Assembly: GCA_002706265.1 (NCBI GenBank)
Contig: PAKU01000020.1
Location: 56,816 to 120,815, forward strand
Source of the DNA: Polycyclovorans sp.
GTDB lineage: Bacteria > Pseudomonadota > Gammaproteobacteria > Nevskiales > Nevskiaceae
Direction of reading: 5' to 3'
Length of the DNA stretch: 64,000 nt
A model generated the notes under the pieces. The model was not told the origin of the DNA. It was given only the letters and a program-made list of their open reading frames with translations, and searched no databases. Numbering within the stretch: the stretch's first letter is position 1; each line of letters starts with the position of its first letter. Both the position numbers and the translations under genes were made by a program. Positions 37,592-50,453 of this stretch are shown here, one piece after another.

Positions 37592-38277
37592 CGGCGGTGC
37601 AGGGCGAGCGTCGCGCAGTGGTGCTGCTCTCCGGTGGACTCGATTCCGCCACCGTGCTCGCCGAAGTGGTGCATCAGGGCTACAGGGCGTATGCCCTGTC
37701 GGTGGCGTACGGCCAACGCCACTCGGCCGAACTGGCGGCGTCCGAGGCCATTGCGGCGCACTTCGGCGCGGCGGCGCACCAGGTCCTCACGGTCGATGTC
37801 GGCCGTTTTGGCGGGTCGGCGCTCACCGATCAGCGCATTGCGGTGCCCGAGAACGGCGCCGACGAGGGCATCCCGGTGACCTATGTGCCGGCGCGCAACA
37901 CCCTGTTCTTGTCATTGGCACTGGGCTGGGCCGAAGTGCTGGATGCAGAGGCCATCTTCATCGGCGTCAATGCCGTGGACTATTCGGGGTATCCCGATTG
38001 CCGGCCGGCCTTCATCGAGGCCTTTTCGGCGCTGGCGGCGGTGGCGACCAAATCCGGGGTCGAGGGCCATGGGCCGCGGATTGAAGCGCCGCTGCTGACG
38101 CTCAGCAAGGCCCAGATCATCACGCGCGGCACGGCGCTGGGCGTGCCCTGGCCCTTGACCGTTTCGTGCTATCAGGCCGACTCCCAGGGGCGGGCCTGCG
38201 GGCGGTGTGACAGTTGCCGCCTGCGCCGCGAAGGCTTTCTGGCCGCCGGACAAGTGGACCCCACACGCTATCAGTAG
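37588..38277 (+). CDS. queC: 7-cyano-7-deazaguanine synthase
   Basis: Turns 7-carboxy-7-deazaguanine into preQ0 with ATP and ammonia. The 229-residue protein has the PP-loop [10 protein letters not shown] near residue 14 and a zinc-binding cysteine set at the C-terminus ([16 protein letters not shown]). ATG overlaps the queE stop, ending an apparently continuous gene run from yebC. The next gene is convergent. Confidence 0.96.
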   Translation: MTAVQGERRAVVLLSGGLDSATVLAEVVHQGYRAYALSVAYGQRHSAELAASEAIAAHFGAAAHQVLTVDVGRFGGSALTDQRIAVPENGADEGIPVTYVPARNTLFLSLALGWAEVLDAEAIFIGVNAVDYSGYPDCRPAFIEAFSALAAVATKSGVEGHGPRIEAPLLTLSKAQIITRGTALGVPWPLTVSCYQADSQGRACGRCDSCRLRREGFLAAGQVDPTRYQ

Positions 38278-38343
38278 CGTGTCAGGCGGTCGTCCTGGTT
38301 CAATCCGCTCATCAAGGTTCCCCGGTCTGATCCGCCACGTGAC

Positions 38344-38808
38344 TCAGCGGACAGGCGGTTTCGGGCGGCTTTCGTCCGATGGGTCCTCGGCCGCAGGTGG
38401 CACCGCGTCATGCTGGCCGAGGCCGCGCCTGACGCCTCGACCGACCAGCCGGTTGATGGCGTTGATGCCCCCGTAAACCGCCTCGGCGGTTTCGTCGTGC
38501 AGGGCCTGGGCTCTGAGCACTTGCGCCTTGGCCTCAGGCGTGCGGGCGAGCAGCCCGAACGGAATGGCCGCAATGCGGCGGTGCACCGCGCGCACGGTGG
38601 CACTGGTGAGATCGACGGCACTTTCGGTGAACTGTTGCGCTCGGGCCAGGCGGACCTGCGCGTCGACGCGCCGTTGTGTGTCGAGCGCGCGCAGCCCGAC
38701 CCGTTTCAGGCTGTTGGCCAAGGCGCGTGCGTCGCGCTCCAGGCGCCACCACATGGCCAGCAGTCCGGCCACCAGCACGGCCAGCAACAAGGCGGCGCTA
38801 AGTGCCAC
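38344..38808 (-). CDS. small membrane-anchored protein, unknown function
   Basis: A 154-residue protein with one N-terminal hydrophobic helix (residues 3-20) followed by a long helical, charged region and a proline-rich hydrophilic tail. GTG start overlapping the stop of the upstream small gene by 11 bases, so the two are translated together. I do not recognise the family. The helix-rich body could form a coiled coil. Confidence 0.6.
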   Translation of the reverse strand: MALSAALLLAVLVAGLLAMWWRLERDARALANSLKRVGLRALDTQRRVDAQVRLARAQQFTESAVDLTSATVRAVHRRIAAIPFGLLARTPEAKAQVLRAQALHDETAEAVYGGINAINRLVGRGVRRGLGQHDAVPPAAEDPSDESRPKPPVR

Positions 38809-39163
38809 GGACGACCTTGACCTCGGCCTGCACGCCTTGTCTCAGCAGTTCCTCGCGGACCCGCTGCACGGCCTGCCGGGTCACCTCCTGGCGCAACAGG
38901 TCCGGGGCCACTGCGGCGGCAGGCCCGGCGAAGCGGTTCTGCCGCAGCGCCAGTTCGAAGTGATTGAATATTTCGATGGTGATCAGGGTCGGGCGTGGCG
39001 CGCCGATCAGGGCTGCGGCATCTGGGGCGCGCAGCACCGCCGCATCCACCAGACCGGCAAGTTCGGTGCGCATGTGCCTCACCAAGCCTTGAAGGTGCCG
39101 GATGCGCCAGGCCAGCACGCCTGTCGTGAGACTCAGGGCGGCAATCAAAATCCAGACCAGCAT
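38798..39163 (-). CDS. small membrane-anchored protein, unknown function
   Basis: About 121 residues from the ATG at 39163, chosen because GGAG lies about 10 bases upstream; a GTG at 39184 would add seven residues. An N-terminal membrane helix is followed by a short helical part and a compact domain with LITIEIFNHFELALRQNRFAG. I do not recognise the family. It is coupled to the next gene and divergent from the MATE pump. Confidence 0.62.
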   Translation of the reverse strand: MLVWILIAALSLTTGVLAWRIRHLQGLVRHMRTELAGLVDAAVLRAPDAAALIGAPRPTLITIEIFNHFELALRQNRFAGPAAAVAPDLLRQEVTRQAVQRVREELLRQGVQAEVKVVRGT

Positions 39164-39194
39164 GTTCGTTGAGCTCCGATTCACAGGGGCGCGC

Positions 39195-39200
39195 TAGACT
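39195..39200 (+). promoter_or_regulatory. possible -10 element (TAGACT) for the MATE gene
   Basis: TAGACT in GCGCTAGACTGCGCGCC, 128 bases before the chosen GTG of the MATE gene. No clear -35. The intervening leader has no obvious gene. Confidence 0.3.
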
Positions 39201-39327
39201 GCGCGCCGTTCGCGCCGACGGCTGTTGCGTGACCCAGCATAGTCGCCACCGCTTTGCGCAGCATCTGCCGTGCCGCCGATCCCCCTCGTCATGGGGGCCA
39301 AACCCCGAACTCCTGCGTGTCTCTGCC

Positions 39328-40698
39328 GTGCGTCCCTTCGTTACCGAATTGCAGCGAACCTTACGACTGGCGTTACCCATCGTCGGGTCGCAACTGTTGT
39401 TCATGAGCATGGGCACGGTGGACACCATTTTTGCCGGCCATCACGGGCCGCAGACCCTGGCCGCCGTCGCCTTGGGCACGAATATTTTCTTTCTCGGGTT
39501 CGTGACGCTTTCGGGGCTGTTTCTGGCCCTGGCCGCACGCCTCTCGGCCTTGCGCGGCGCCGGCACCGGCCCTCAGGCACTGGGCCAGCAGCTGTGCGGC
39601 GCGCTGGGGCTGGCCACCTTGCTGGGGCTGGGCTGGATGGCGCTGAGCATGCTCAGCGCCAAGCTGGTGATCAGCCAACTCGGGGTGTCGCCCGTCGTTC
39701 AGGAGGGTGCCGCCCGATATCTGTACATCGTCAGCCTCGCCTGCGTGCCCTTGTGCTGGACCTTCGCCCTGCGCAACACCATCGAGGCCTTGCAGCGTCC
39801 CCGCATTCCGCTGCTCATCGGCCTGATCGGCCTGACGGTCAACGTCGTGGTCGACGCCGTCTTGATCTACGGGCGCTGGGGCCTGCCCGAGATGGGGTCC
39901 AACGGCGCTGCCTGGGCCAGCGTGCTTTCGGTGCTGGCCATGTTGGCGGCCTACGGCGTGGCCTATGGGCAGGTGCCCCTGTTGCGGGGACTGCACCTGA
40001 TCGCGCAGCTGCGCGCCCACGCCTGGACGGGCAGCGTCGCCCTGCTGAAGCTGGGTGTGCCGGTGGCGCTGATCCTTACTGCGGAAGCGTGGCTGTTCCA
40101 GGTGGGGGCGCTGTTCATCGCCCAATTCGGTGACACCGCCATCGCCGCGCATCAGATCGCGATCAATTTTGCGGCCATGGCGTTCATGGTGCCGCTGTCG
40201 ATCGGCATGGCGGCCACCGTGCGGGTGGGGGACGCGCTGGGGCGCGGAGACCGGGTGGCCGCGGCGCGCGCCGGCAATGCCGGCATCGTCATCGCCATTG
40301 GGTTCGCGCTGCTTTCTGCGGCGCTGATGTGGGCCGTGCCCGGGGCGATCATCGGGCTGTACACGGCGGACCCCGAGGTGTCGGCCATGGCCGTCGGCTT
40401 CCTGGGGTTTGCGGCGCTGTTCCAGTTGTTCGACGGCATCCAGGCCTCGGCAAATGGCGCGCTGCGCGGCCGCCAGGACACGCGCACGCCGATGATCATC
40501 ACCGTCATTGCCTATTGGGGCGTCGCCATGCCCACTGCCATTTGGCTCGCCTTCCCGGCCAACATGGGGCCGGCCGGGATCTGGATCGGTTTCATCGTCG
40601 GGCTCACGGTGGCGGCCACAGGGCTGACCTGGCGCTGGTGGGCCTTGCGCCGCCGCGCCGTGCCGGATTGGCGCGTGGCACCGGCCGCTTCGCCCTAA
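39328..40698 (+). CDS. MATE family efflux transporter (NorM-like)
   Basis: Sodium- or proton-coupled multidrug exporter of the inner membrane. From GTG 39328 the protein has 456 residues, matching the family's usual size, with 12 hydrophobic segments and the MATE-typical GSQLLFMSMGTVDTIFAGHHG opening and the QIAINFAAMAFMVPLSIGMAA stretch. The frame is open to 39169 but that extension is not hydrophobic and is not expected. Its stop is two bases from the stop of the convergent fadH gene. Confidence 0.9.
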   Translation: MRPFVTELQRTLRLALPIVGSQLLFMSMGTVDTIFAGHHGPQTLAAVALGTNIFFLGFVTLSGLFLALAARLSALRGAGTGPQALGQQLCGALGLATLLGLGWMALSMLSAKLVISQLGVSPVVQEGAARYLYIVSLACVPLCWTFALRNTIEALQRPRIPLLIGLIGLTVNVVVDAVLIYGRWGLPEMGSNGAAWASVLSVLAMLAAYGVAYGQVPLLRGLHLIAQLRAHAWTGSVALLKLGVPVALILTAEAWLFQVGALFIAQFGDTAIAAHQIAINFAAMAFMVPLSIGMAATVRVGDALGRGDRVAAARAGNAGIVIAIGFALLSAALMWAVPGAIIGLYTADPEVSAMAVGFLGFAALFQLFDGIQASANGALRGRQDTRTPMIITVIAYWGVAMPTAIWLAFPANMGPAGIWIGFIVGLTVAATGLTWRWWALRRRAVPDWRVAPAASP

Positions 40699-40700
40699 AG

Positions 40701-43324
<2,624 letters not shown>

Positions 43325-43405
43325 GTCGGGCGGCCAACGCTCGGGTCAGCAGCCGCGGTTGACGCGGCGCTGTCGATTTGTCCTCCGTTTCCGGGATTTA
43401 GATCG

Positions 43406-43411
43406 CATAAT
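43406..43411 (+). promoter_or_regulatory. possible -10 element (CATAAT) for the acyl-CoA dehydrogenase gene
   Basis: CATAAT in ATCGCATAATCGCG lies 55 bases before the ATG. No clear -35 hexamer. Confidence 0.4.
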
Positions 43412-43465
43412 CGCGCCATCGAGGTGCCGTGTGCCTCCACCGATTCTTTCTTCAGGAGCTTGACC

Positions 43466-45253
<1,788 letters not shown>

Positions 45254-45273
45254 GCAGGTCCGTGGTCAGGCAC

Positions 45274-45300
45274 AGGCCGGGCGCTTGCCCGGCCTTTTTT
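45274..45300 (+). terminator. intrinsic terminator after the acyl-CoA dehydrogenase gene
   Basis: AGGCCGGGC and GCCCGGCCT form a 9-base-pair stem with a GCTT loop, followed directly by five T. It starts 20 bases after the stop codon. Confidence 0.9.
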
Positions 45301-45344
45301 GTTTCTTCTGGGCGAAGGGGGGGCGGTCCGCGTGTCAGCGCAGG

Positions 45345-45980
45345 TCACGCCAGCGGTGCAGGGCTGGGCGCCGCCAGAATCGCCGCCACTTTTGCGCGCA
45401 GCACCGGCACCACGTCGTGCTCGAACCATGGACGGTCGCGCAGCCAGCGGGTGTTGCGCGGGCTGGGGTGGGGCAGCGGGAAATAGCCCAACGGCAGAAA
45501 GTCTTGAAATCGGCGCACCGTGTCGGTGAGTGATTCGCCTTTCACCGGCAGGTAATAACGCTGGCCGTAGGCGCCCGGCAGCAGTGTCAATTGCAGCGCC
45601 GGCAGCAGAGCGCGAATGGGGGCGTGCCAGCGTGGCGCGCATTCCGGGCGCGGCGGCAGGTCACCGCCCTTGCCCCGGCCGGGGTAGCAGAAACCCATGG
45701 CCATGACCCCGAAATGATCAAGCGCATAAAAGGTGTCTCGGTCCACGCCCAGCCAGTCACGCAGGCGCTCGCCGCTGGCGTCGTTCCAGGGCATGCCGGT
45801 GTGGTGAACCTTGGTGCCGGGCGCCTGCCCGGTGATCAGAATGCGGGTGCGGGCGTCCACGCGCAGGATGGGTTTCGGGCCCAGCGGCAGGTGCGCCGCA
45901 CACAGCGTGCAGGCGCGCACATCGCGGGCCAGTTCGGCGAGCGGGCCGCTTGATTGCCGGGGACCGTTGAGATCGATCAT
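45345..45980 (-). CDS. uracil-DNA glycosylase family protein with predicted Fe-S cluster
   Basis: A 211-residue protein of the uracil-DNA glycosylase superfamily. Motif A is TGQAPGTKVHHTG (residues 50-62) and the second motif is HPSPRN. Four cysteines are spaced C-X2-C (24, 27) and C-X15-C (98, 114), the spacing of 4Fe-4S glycosylases. Motif A has Gln where family 4 and 5 enzymes have Glu, so substrate and activity may differ. ATG 45980 is preferred since the longer frame overlaps the divergent tag gene. Confidence 0.82.
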   Translation of the reverse strand: MIDLNGPRQSSGPLAELARDVRACTLCAAHLPLGPKPILRVDARTRILITGQAPGTKVHHTGMPWNDASGERLRDWLGVDRDTFYALDHFGVMAMGFCYPGRGKGGDLPPRPECAPRWHAPIRALLPALQLTLLPGAYGQRYYLPVKGESLTDTVRRFQDFLPLGYFPLPHPSPRNTRWLRDRPWFEHDVVPVLRAKVAAILAAPSPAPLA

Positions 45981-46025
45981 CACCTTATGATGCCGTGAAT
46001 CCCATCCTGATTTCCCCTGACCACC

Positions 46026-46589
46026 ATGGACGACCGCATCCGCTGTGCCTGGGCCACGCACACCGACCAGGAGGCGCATTACCACGACACCGAGTGGGGA
46101 CGACCGCAGCGCGACGAGACCACGCTCTTCGAATTTCTGGTGCTCGAAGGCGCGCAGGCCGGCCTGTCATGGCGGACGATTCTCAACAAGCGGGACGGCT
46201 ATCGCGCCGTGTTTGACGACTACGACATTGCGCGTATCGCGCAGTACAGCGACGCCGATCTTGAGGCCCGCGTGCAGGACGCGCGCATCGTCCGCAACCG
46301 GCTCAAGGTCTGGGGCGTGCGCAAGAATGCGCAGGCGTATCTGCGCCTGCGAGACGAGGTTGGCGGGCTGGCGCCCTACCTGTGGAATCGCGTGGACAAC
46401 ACGCCGGGGGTCGGCGGCTGGACCGACATGCAGCAGGTGCCGGCAACCACGCCCCTGTCGGATGCCATCAGCAAGGACATGAAGAAGCGCGGCTTCACCT
46501 TTGTGGGCAGCACGATCATCTATGCGTATCTACAGGCGACCGGGGTGGTGAACGATCACCTCGCGCATTGCTGGTGTGCGGCGCGGTAG
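46026..46589 (+). CDS. tag: DNA-3-methyladenine glycosylase I
   Basis: Removes 3-methyladenine from alkylated DNA. The 187-residue protein keeps the zinc-binding residues of E. coli Tag: Cys7 (IRCAWA), His20 (HYHDTEWG), His178 and Cys182 (NDHLAHCWC). Also visible are EGAQAGLSWRTIL and the Trp-rich start. ATG start. Its gene is divergent from the other glycosylase with only 45 bases between, so they may share a regulatory region. The 206 bases after it (46590-46795) show no gene. Confidence 0.95.
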   Translation: MDDRIRCAWATHTDQEAHYHDTEWGRPQRDETTLFEFLVLEGAQAGLSWRTILNKRDGYRAVFDDYDIARIAQYSDADLEARVQDARIVRNRLKVWGVRKNAQAYLRLRDEVGGLAPYLWNRVDNTPGVGGWTDMQQVPATTPLSDAISKDMKKRGFTFVGSTIIYAYLQATGVVNDHLAHCWCAAR

Positions 46590-46795
46590 GCCCAGAAGAC
46601 CGGGCCGAGGTCTTCATTTCGGGGCGACAAGCAGGTGGGCGTTGCCCCGGCAATCGCCAACGCAATCCGGAGCAACGCGGACTTGATTCGCGATCCGACA
46701 GCGACCGCTCAGGCCCATCAACGCGGGCAGTGAGCGCAGTGCAACCCAAGTGCGCGAGTCCGCGCGCTCGCCCAACCGGGGGCGGCCTGCGCAAC

Positions 46796-47449
46796 TCAGG
46801 GCTTGATGGTGATGACGCCCTGATCTTCCCCAATCAACAGCACATCGGCCTTGCGCCCTGCAAACAGCCCGACGGTGACGACGCCGACGATCTGGTTGAT
46901 CTGCTGCTCCAGCGCCACCGGATCGGTAATGGCCAGGCCGTGCACGTCGAGGATGTCGTTGCCGTTGTCGGTGACCACGCCCTCGCGCCAGCGCGGATTG
47001 CCGCCCATCGCGCGCAGCGCCTCGGCGACGTGGATTCTGGCCATGGGGATGACCTCCACCGGCAGCGGAAAGCGCCCCAGCACCGACACCTGTTTGCTGG
47101 CATCAGCAATGCAGACAAAGGTGTCGGCACAGGCCGCGACGATTTTCTCGCGGGTCAGCGCGGCGCCGCCGCCTTTGATGAGGTGCAGGCCGGGGTCGGC
47201 TTCATCGGCGCCATCGACATAGAGCGACAGGCGGCCGACCGCGTTCAGGTCGAGCACCGGAATGCCCAGGGCGTTCAGTCGCTCGGTGCTGGCGTTGGAC
47301 GACGACACTGCCCCGGGAATGCGGTCGCGGTGCGCGGCCAGCGCGTCGATGAAGAAGTTGACGGTGGAACCGGTGCCCACGCCAAGCACGGTGTCGGGCT
47401 TGAGATAGGCGAGGGCGGCTGCTGCGGCGCGTTGCTTGGGCGATGACAT
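46796..47449 (-). CDS. rpiA: ribose-5-phosphate isomerase A
   Basis: Interconverts ribose 5-phosphate and ribulose 5-phosphate in the pentose phosphate pathway. The 217-residue protein has [17 protein letters not shown], the catalytic YVDGADEAD, and [19 protein letters not shown] 47449; the frame is open upstream but that region overlaps yggS. It follows yggS by 19 bases on the same strand, so the two are probably co-transcribed. Confidence 0.95.
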   Translation of the reverse strand: MSSPKQRAAAAALAYLKPDTVLGVGTGSTVNFFIDALAAHRDRIPGAVSSSNASTERLNALGIPVLDLNAVGRLSLYVDGADEADPGLHLIKGGGAALTREKIVAACADTFVCIADASKQVSVLGRFPLPVEVIPMARIHVAEALRAMGGNPRWREGVVTDNGNDILDVHGLAITDPVALEQQINQIVGVVTVGLFAGRKADVLLIGEDQGVITIKP

Positions 47450-47468
47450 GGGCGTTCTGGCGGTTGTT

Positions 47469-48161
47469 CTAGAGGGGGTTTGACGGTCTGGGGCCGAACA
47501 GAGCCGACCCCACGCGGACATGAGTGGCGCCGTGGGTGATGGCGAGTTCAAAGTCGTCGGACATGCCCATCGACAGCGTGTCGACCGGCAAGCCCAGGGC
47601 ACGCAGCGCCTCGAAGGCTTCGCGCAGCAGTCGGTAGGGCTGTGCAGGATCAGCGCTTTGGGCGATCGGCGCGGGAATGGCCATCAGCCCGCGCAGCCGC
47701 AGTCGCGGCAGTTCGGCGATGGCGGCGGCGAGCGCTGCAAGCTCGCCCGGCGCGCAGCCCGACTTGCTGGCCTCGCGCGAGACGTTCACCTGCACACAAA
47801 CCGACAGCGGGGGGGCTTCGGCCGGGCGCTGGTCGTTGAGGCGCTGGGCAATTTTCAGCCGCTCGACGCTGTGCACCCAGTCGAATCGCGCTGCGATATC
47901 GCGGGTCTTGTTCGACTGGATGGGGCCGATGAAATGCCATTGCAGCGGCAGATCGGCCAGTGCAGCCTGCTTGGTCAGCGCTTCCTGCAGGTAGTTTTCG
48001 CCGAAGGCGACCTGACCCGCCTGGGCCAGCACGCGCAGGGCGTCGGCGGGCTGGGTTTTCGACACGGCCACCAGGGTCACGTCGGCGGCATCACGTCCCG
48101 CCGCACTGCAGGCGCGCGCCATGCGATGCCGTATGTCAGTCAATCGGGGATGGGTGTCCAC
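47469..48161 (-). CDS. yggS: pyridoxal-phosphate homeostasis protein
   Basis: A 230-residue PLP-binding barrel of the YggS/PROSC family, important for vitamin B6 balance. The PLP lysine is Lys35 in [32 protein letters not shown] and the C-terminal [12 protein letters not shown] are family-typical. GTG start. It is divergent from pilT, the usual gammaproteobacterial neighbour. Confidence 0.95.
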   Translation of the reverse strand: MDTHPRLTDIRHRMARACSAAGRDAADVTLVAVSKTQPADALRVLAQAGQVAFGENYLQEALTKQAALADLPLQWHFIGPIQSNKTRDIAARFDWVHSVERLKIAQRLNDQRPAEAPPLSVCVQVNVSREASKSGCAPGELAALAAAIAELPRLRLRGLMAIPAPIAQSADPAQPYRLLREAFEALRALGLPVDTLSMGMSDDFELAITHGATHVRVGSALFGPRPSNPL

Positions 48162-48206
48162 AAGCGTCTTGCCGGGGTGGTCGCAGCGGGCTAACGTGCT
48201 GCCAAC

Positions 48207-48212
48207 ATTCTA
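48207..48212 (-). promoter_or_regulatory. possible -10 element (TAGAAT) for yggS
   Basis: TAGAAT on the minus strand, 45 bases before the yggS GTG, in the yggS-pilT divergent gap. No clear -35. Confidence 0.35.
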
Positions 48213-48234
48213 CCCCTCACCGGAGCGTGCGCCG

Positions 48235-49269
48235 ATGGACATCGCGCAGTTGTTGACCTTTGGCGTCAAGCAGGGCGCGTCTGACCTGCACCTGTCGGCC
48301 GGGGTGGAGCCGATGATCCGCGTCGATGGCGACGTCAAGCGCATCAACCTGCCGGCGCTGGACCACAAGCAGGTCCACGACATGGTGTACGACATCATGA
48401 ACGACCGGCAGCGCAAGGCCTGGGACGAGCATCTTGAGACCGACTTCTCGTTCGAGATTCCCGGCCTCGCGCGCTTTCGCGTCAATGCCTTCAATCAGTC
48501 GCGCGGTGCGGGGGCGGTGTTCCGCACCATTCCATCCAAAATTCTCAGCCTGGAAGAGTTGCAGTGTCCGCCCATTTTCAAGGAGCTGGCCGATCTGCCG
48601 CGGGGCCTGATTCTGGTCACCGGCCCCACGGGCTCGGGCAAGTCGACCACGCTGGCGGCGATGGTGAATCACAAGAACGAGACCGATTACGGTCATATCC
48701 TCACCATTGAAGACCCCATCGAGTTCGTTCATCCGCCCAAGAAGTGCCTGATCAACCAGCGCGAGGTGCACCGCGACACCCACGGCTTCGCCGAATCGTT
48801 GCGTTCGGCGCTGCGTGAAGACCCCGACACCATTCTGGTGGGCGAGCTGCGCGACCTCGAGACCATTCGCCTGGCGTTGTCGGCCGCCGAAACCGGGCAT
48901 CTGGTGCTGGGCACGCTGCACACCAGTTCGGCCGCGAAGACGGTGGACCGCATCGTCGACGTGTTTCCCGGTTCCGAGAAGGACATGGTGCGCACCATGT
49001 TGTCGGAAGGCTTGCGCGCGGTCATCTCGCAGTCTTTGCTCAAGCGCAAGGGCGGCGGCCGCATTGCCGCCCACGAGATCATGATTGCCACGCCGGCGAT
49101 TCGAAACCTGATTCGTGAGAACAAGATCGCCCAGATGTATTCGGCGATCCAGACCGGGCAGAAAGACGGCTCGCAAACCCTGGAGCAATGCCTGCGTGAC
49201 CTGGTCAAGCGCGGCCTCGTGAGCGCCGAAGAAGCACGCCGCAAGGCCAATAAAACCCTGGATGTCTGA
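48235..49269 (+). CDS. pilT: type IV pilus retraction ATPase
   Basis: Hexameric motor that depolymerises type IV pili for twitching motility. The 344-residue protein has Walker A TGPTGSGKSTTLAA near residue 130, the Asp box LTIEDPIEFVH, Walker B ILVGELRDLETIRLA, the His box GTLHTSSAAKT, and the PilT-specific AIRNLIRENK near the C-terminus. ATG 48235 gives the standard N-terminus (MDIAQLLTF). Pilus assembly genes are not in the window. Confidence 0.96.
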   Translation: MDIAQLLTFGVKQGASDLHLSAGVEPMIRVDGDVKRINLPALDHKQVHDMVYDIMNDRQRKAWDEHLETDFSFEIPGLARFRVNAFNQSRGAGAVFRTIPSKILSLEELQCPPIFKELADLPRGLILVTGPTGSGKSTTLAAMVNHKNETDYGHILTIEDPIEFVHPPKKCLINQREVHRDTHGFAESLRSALREDPDTILVGELRDLETIRLALSAAETGHLVLGTLHTSSAAKTVDRIVDVFPGSEKDMVRTMLSEGLRAVISQSLLKRKGGGRIAAHEIMIATPAIRNLIRENKIAQMYSAIQTGQKDGSQTLEQCLRDLVKRGLVSAEEARRKANKTLDV

Positions 49270-49274
49270 CGACC

Positions 49275-50453
49275 ATGGAACGTGACCAGGCCATTCGCCT
49301 GATGCAGCAGCTGCTGGGCATCATGAAAGACAAGGGCGGTTCTGACCTGTTCATCACCGCCGGGTTTCCACCGGCCATGAAGCTGAACGGTCAGATGACG
49401 CCCGTGGGCGACAAGCCTTTGACGGCAGAAGCCTCGGCGATGCTGCTGCGCGGGCTGATGAACGACCGGCAGACCAAGGAGTTTGAAGCCACCAACGAGT
49501 GCAATTTCGCCATCTCGCCGCCGGGGCTGGGGCGCTTCCGCGTCAATGTCTTCGTGCAGCAGAACCGGGTCGGCGGCGTGCTGCGCACGATTCAGACCGA
49601 CATCCCCACCTTCGAGCAACTGAAGCTGCCGCCGCAACTCAAGGACATCGTCATGTCGCAGCGCGGCCTGGTGTTGATGGTGGGCGGCACCGGCTCGGGC
49701 AAGTCAACGTCGTTGGCCGCGATGCTGGGGCATCGCAATGCCGAGTCGCGCGGCCACATCGTCACCATCGAAGATCCGGTGGAATACGTGCATCCCCACG
49801 GGGGCTGTGTGGTCACCCAGCGCGAGGTGGGGGCCGACACGCTGTCGTGGGAAAACGCGCTGAAAAACACGCTGCGTCAGGCGCCAGACGTGATTCTGAT
49901 CGGTGAAATCCGCACCCGCGAAACCATGGAGTACGCGATCAACTTTGCCGAGACCGGGCACCTGGTGCTGTCGACCCTGCACGCCAACAGTGCCAACCAG
50001 GCCATGGACCGGGTCATCAACTTTTTCCCCGAAGAGAAGCGCTCGCAGTTGCTCATGGACCTGTCGTTCAACCTGCGCGCCATCATTTCGCAGCGACTGG
50101 TGCGGCGCGAAGCGGGCGGGCGCTCGGCCGCCATCGAGATCATGCTCAACTCGCCACTGATTGCCGATCTGATCTTCAAGGGCGAAATTCACGAACTGAA
50201 GGCGGTAATGGGCCGATCGCGCGAGCAGGGCATGATCACCTTCGACCAGGCCCTGTTCGAGCTGTTCGAGGCCGGCGAGATCAGCTACGAAGAGGCCACG
50301 CGCAACGCTGACAGCCAGAACGAGTTGCGCCTCAACGTCAAGCTCAATTCCAAGCGTCAGCGGCAGAACCTGCTGGACGACGCCGGCGTCAACAGCCTGA
50401 CCATGCGTGAGGAAGAAGGGGTCACGCAGGTGCCGGGTCGCCCGCGCCCATGA
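49275..50453 (+). CDS. pilU: type IV pilus retraction ATPase, PilT-dependent
   Basis: Helper retraction motor acting with PilT. The 392-residue protein has Walker A GGTGSGKSTSLAA, Asp box VTIEDPVEYVHP, Walker B ILIGEIRTRETMEYA and the long C-terminal tail of PilU. The RTRET form of Walker B, against RDLET in PilT, marks it as PilU. It begins 5 bases after pilT and overlaps the next ATPase by four bases. Confidence 0.94.
   Translation: MERDQAIRLMQQLLGIMKDKGGSDLFITAGFPPAMKLNGQMTPVGDKPLTAEASAMLLRGLMNDRQTKEFEATNECNFAISPPGLGRFRVNVFVQQNRVGGVLRTIQTDIPTFEQLKLPPQLKDIVMSQRGLVLMVGGTGSGKSTSLAAMLGHRNAESRGHIVTIEDPVEYVHPHGGCVVTQREVGADTLSWENALKNTLRQAPDVILIGEIRTRETMEYAINFAETGHLVLSTLHANSANQAMDRVINFFPEEKRSQLLMDLSFNLRAIISQRLVRREAGGRSAAIEIMLNSPLIADLIFKGEIHELKAVMGRSREQGMITFDQALFELFEAGEISYEEATRNADSQNELRLNVKLNSKRQRQNLLDDAGVNSLTMREEEGVTQVPGRPRP

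Noticed and set aside
38278..38343. possible tRNA after queC, as found in some relatives
   Set aside because: The 66 bases have no acceptor stem, no T-loop consensus in the right place and no cloverleaf that I could draw.
46590..46795. 206-base gap between tag and rpiA
   Set aside because: I looked for tRNA, hairpins with T-runs and small genes and saw nothing I could support.
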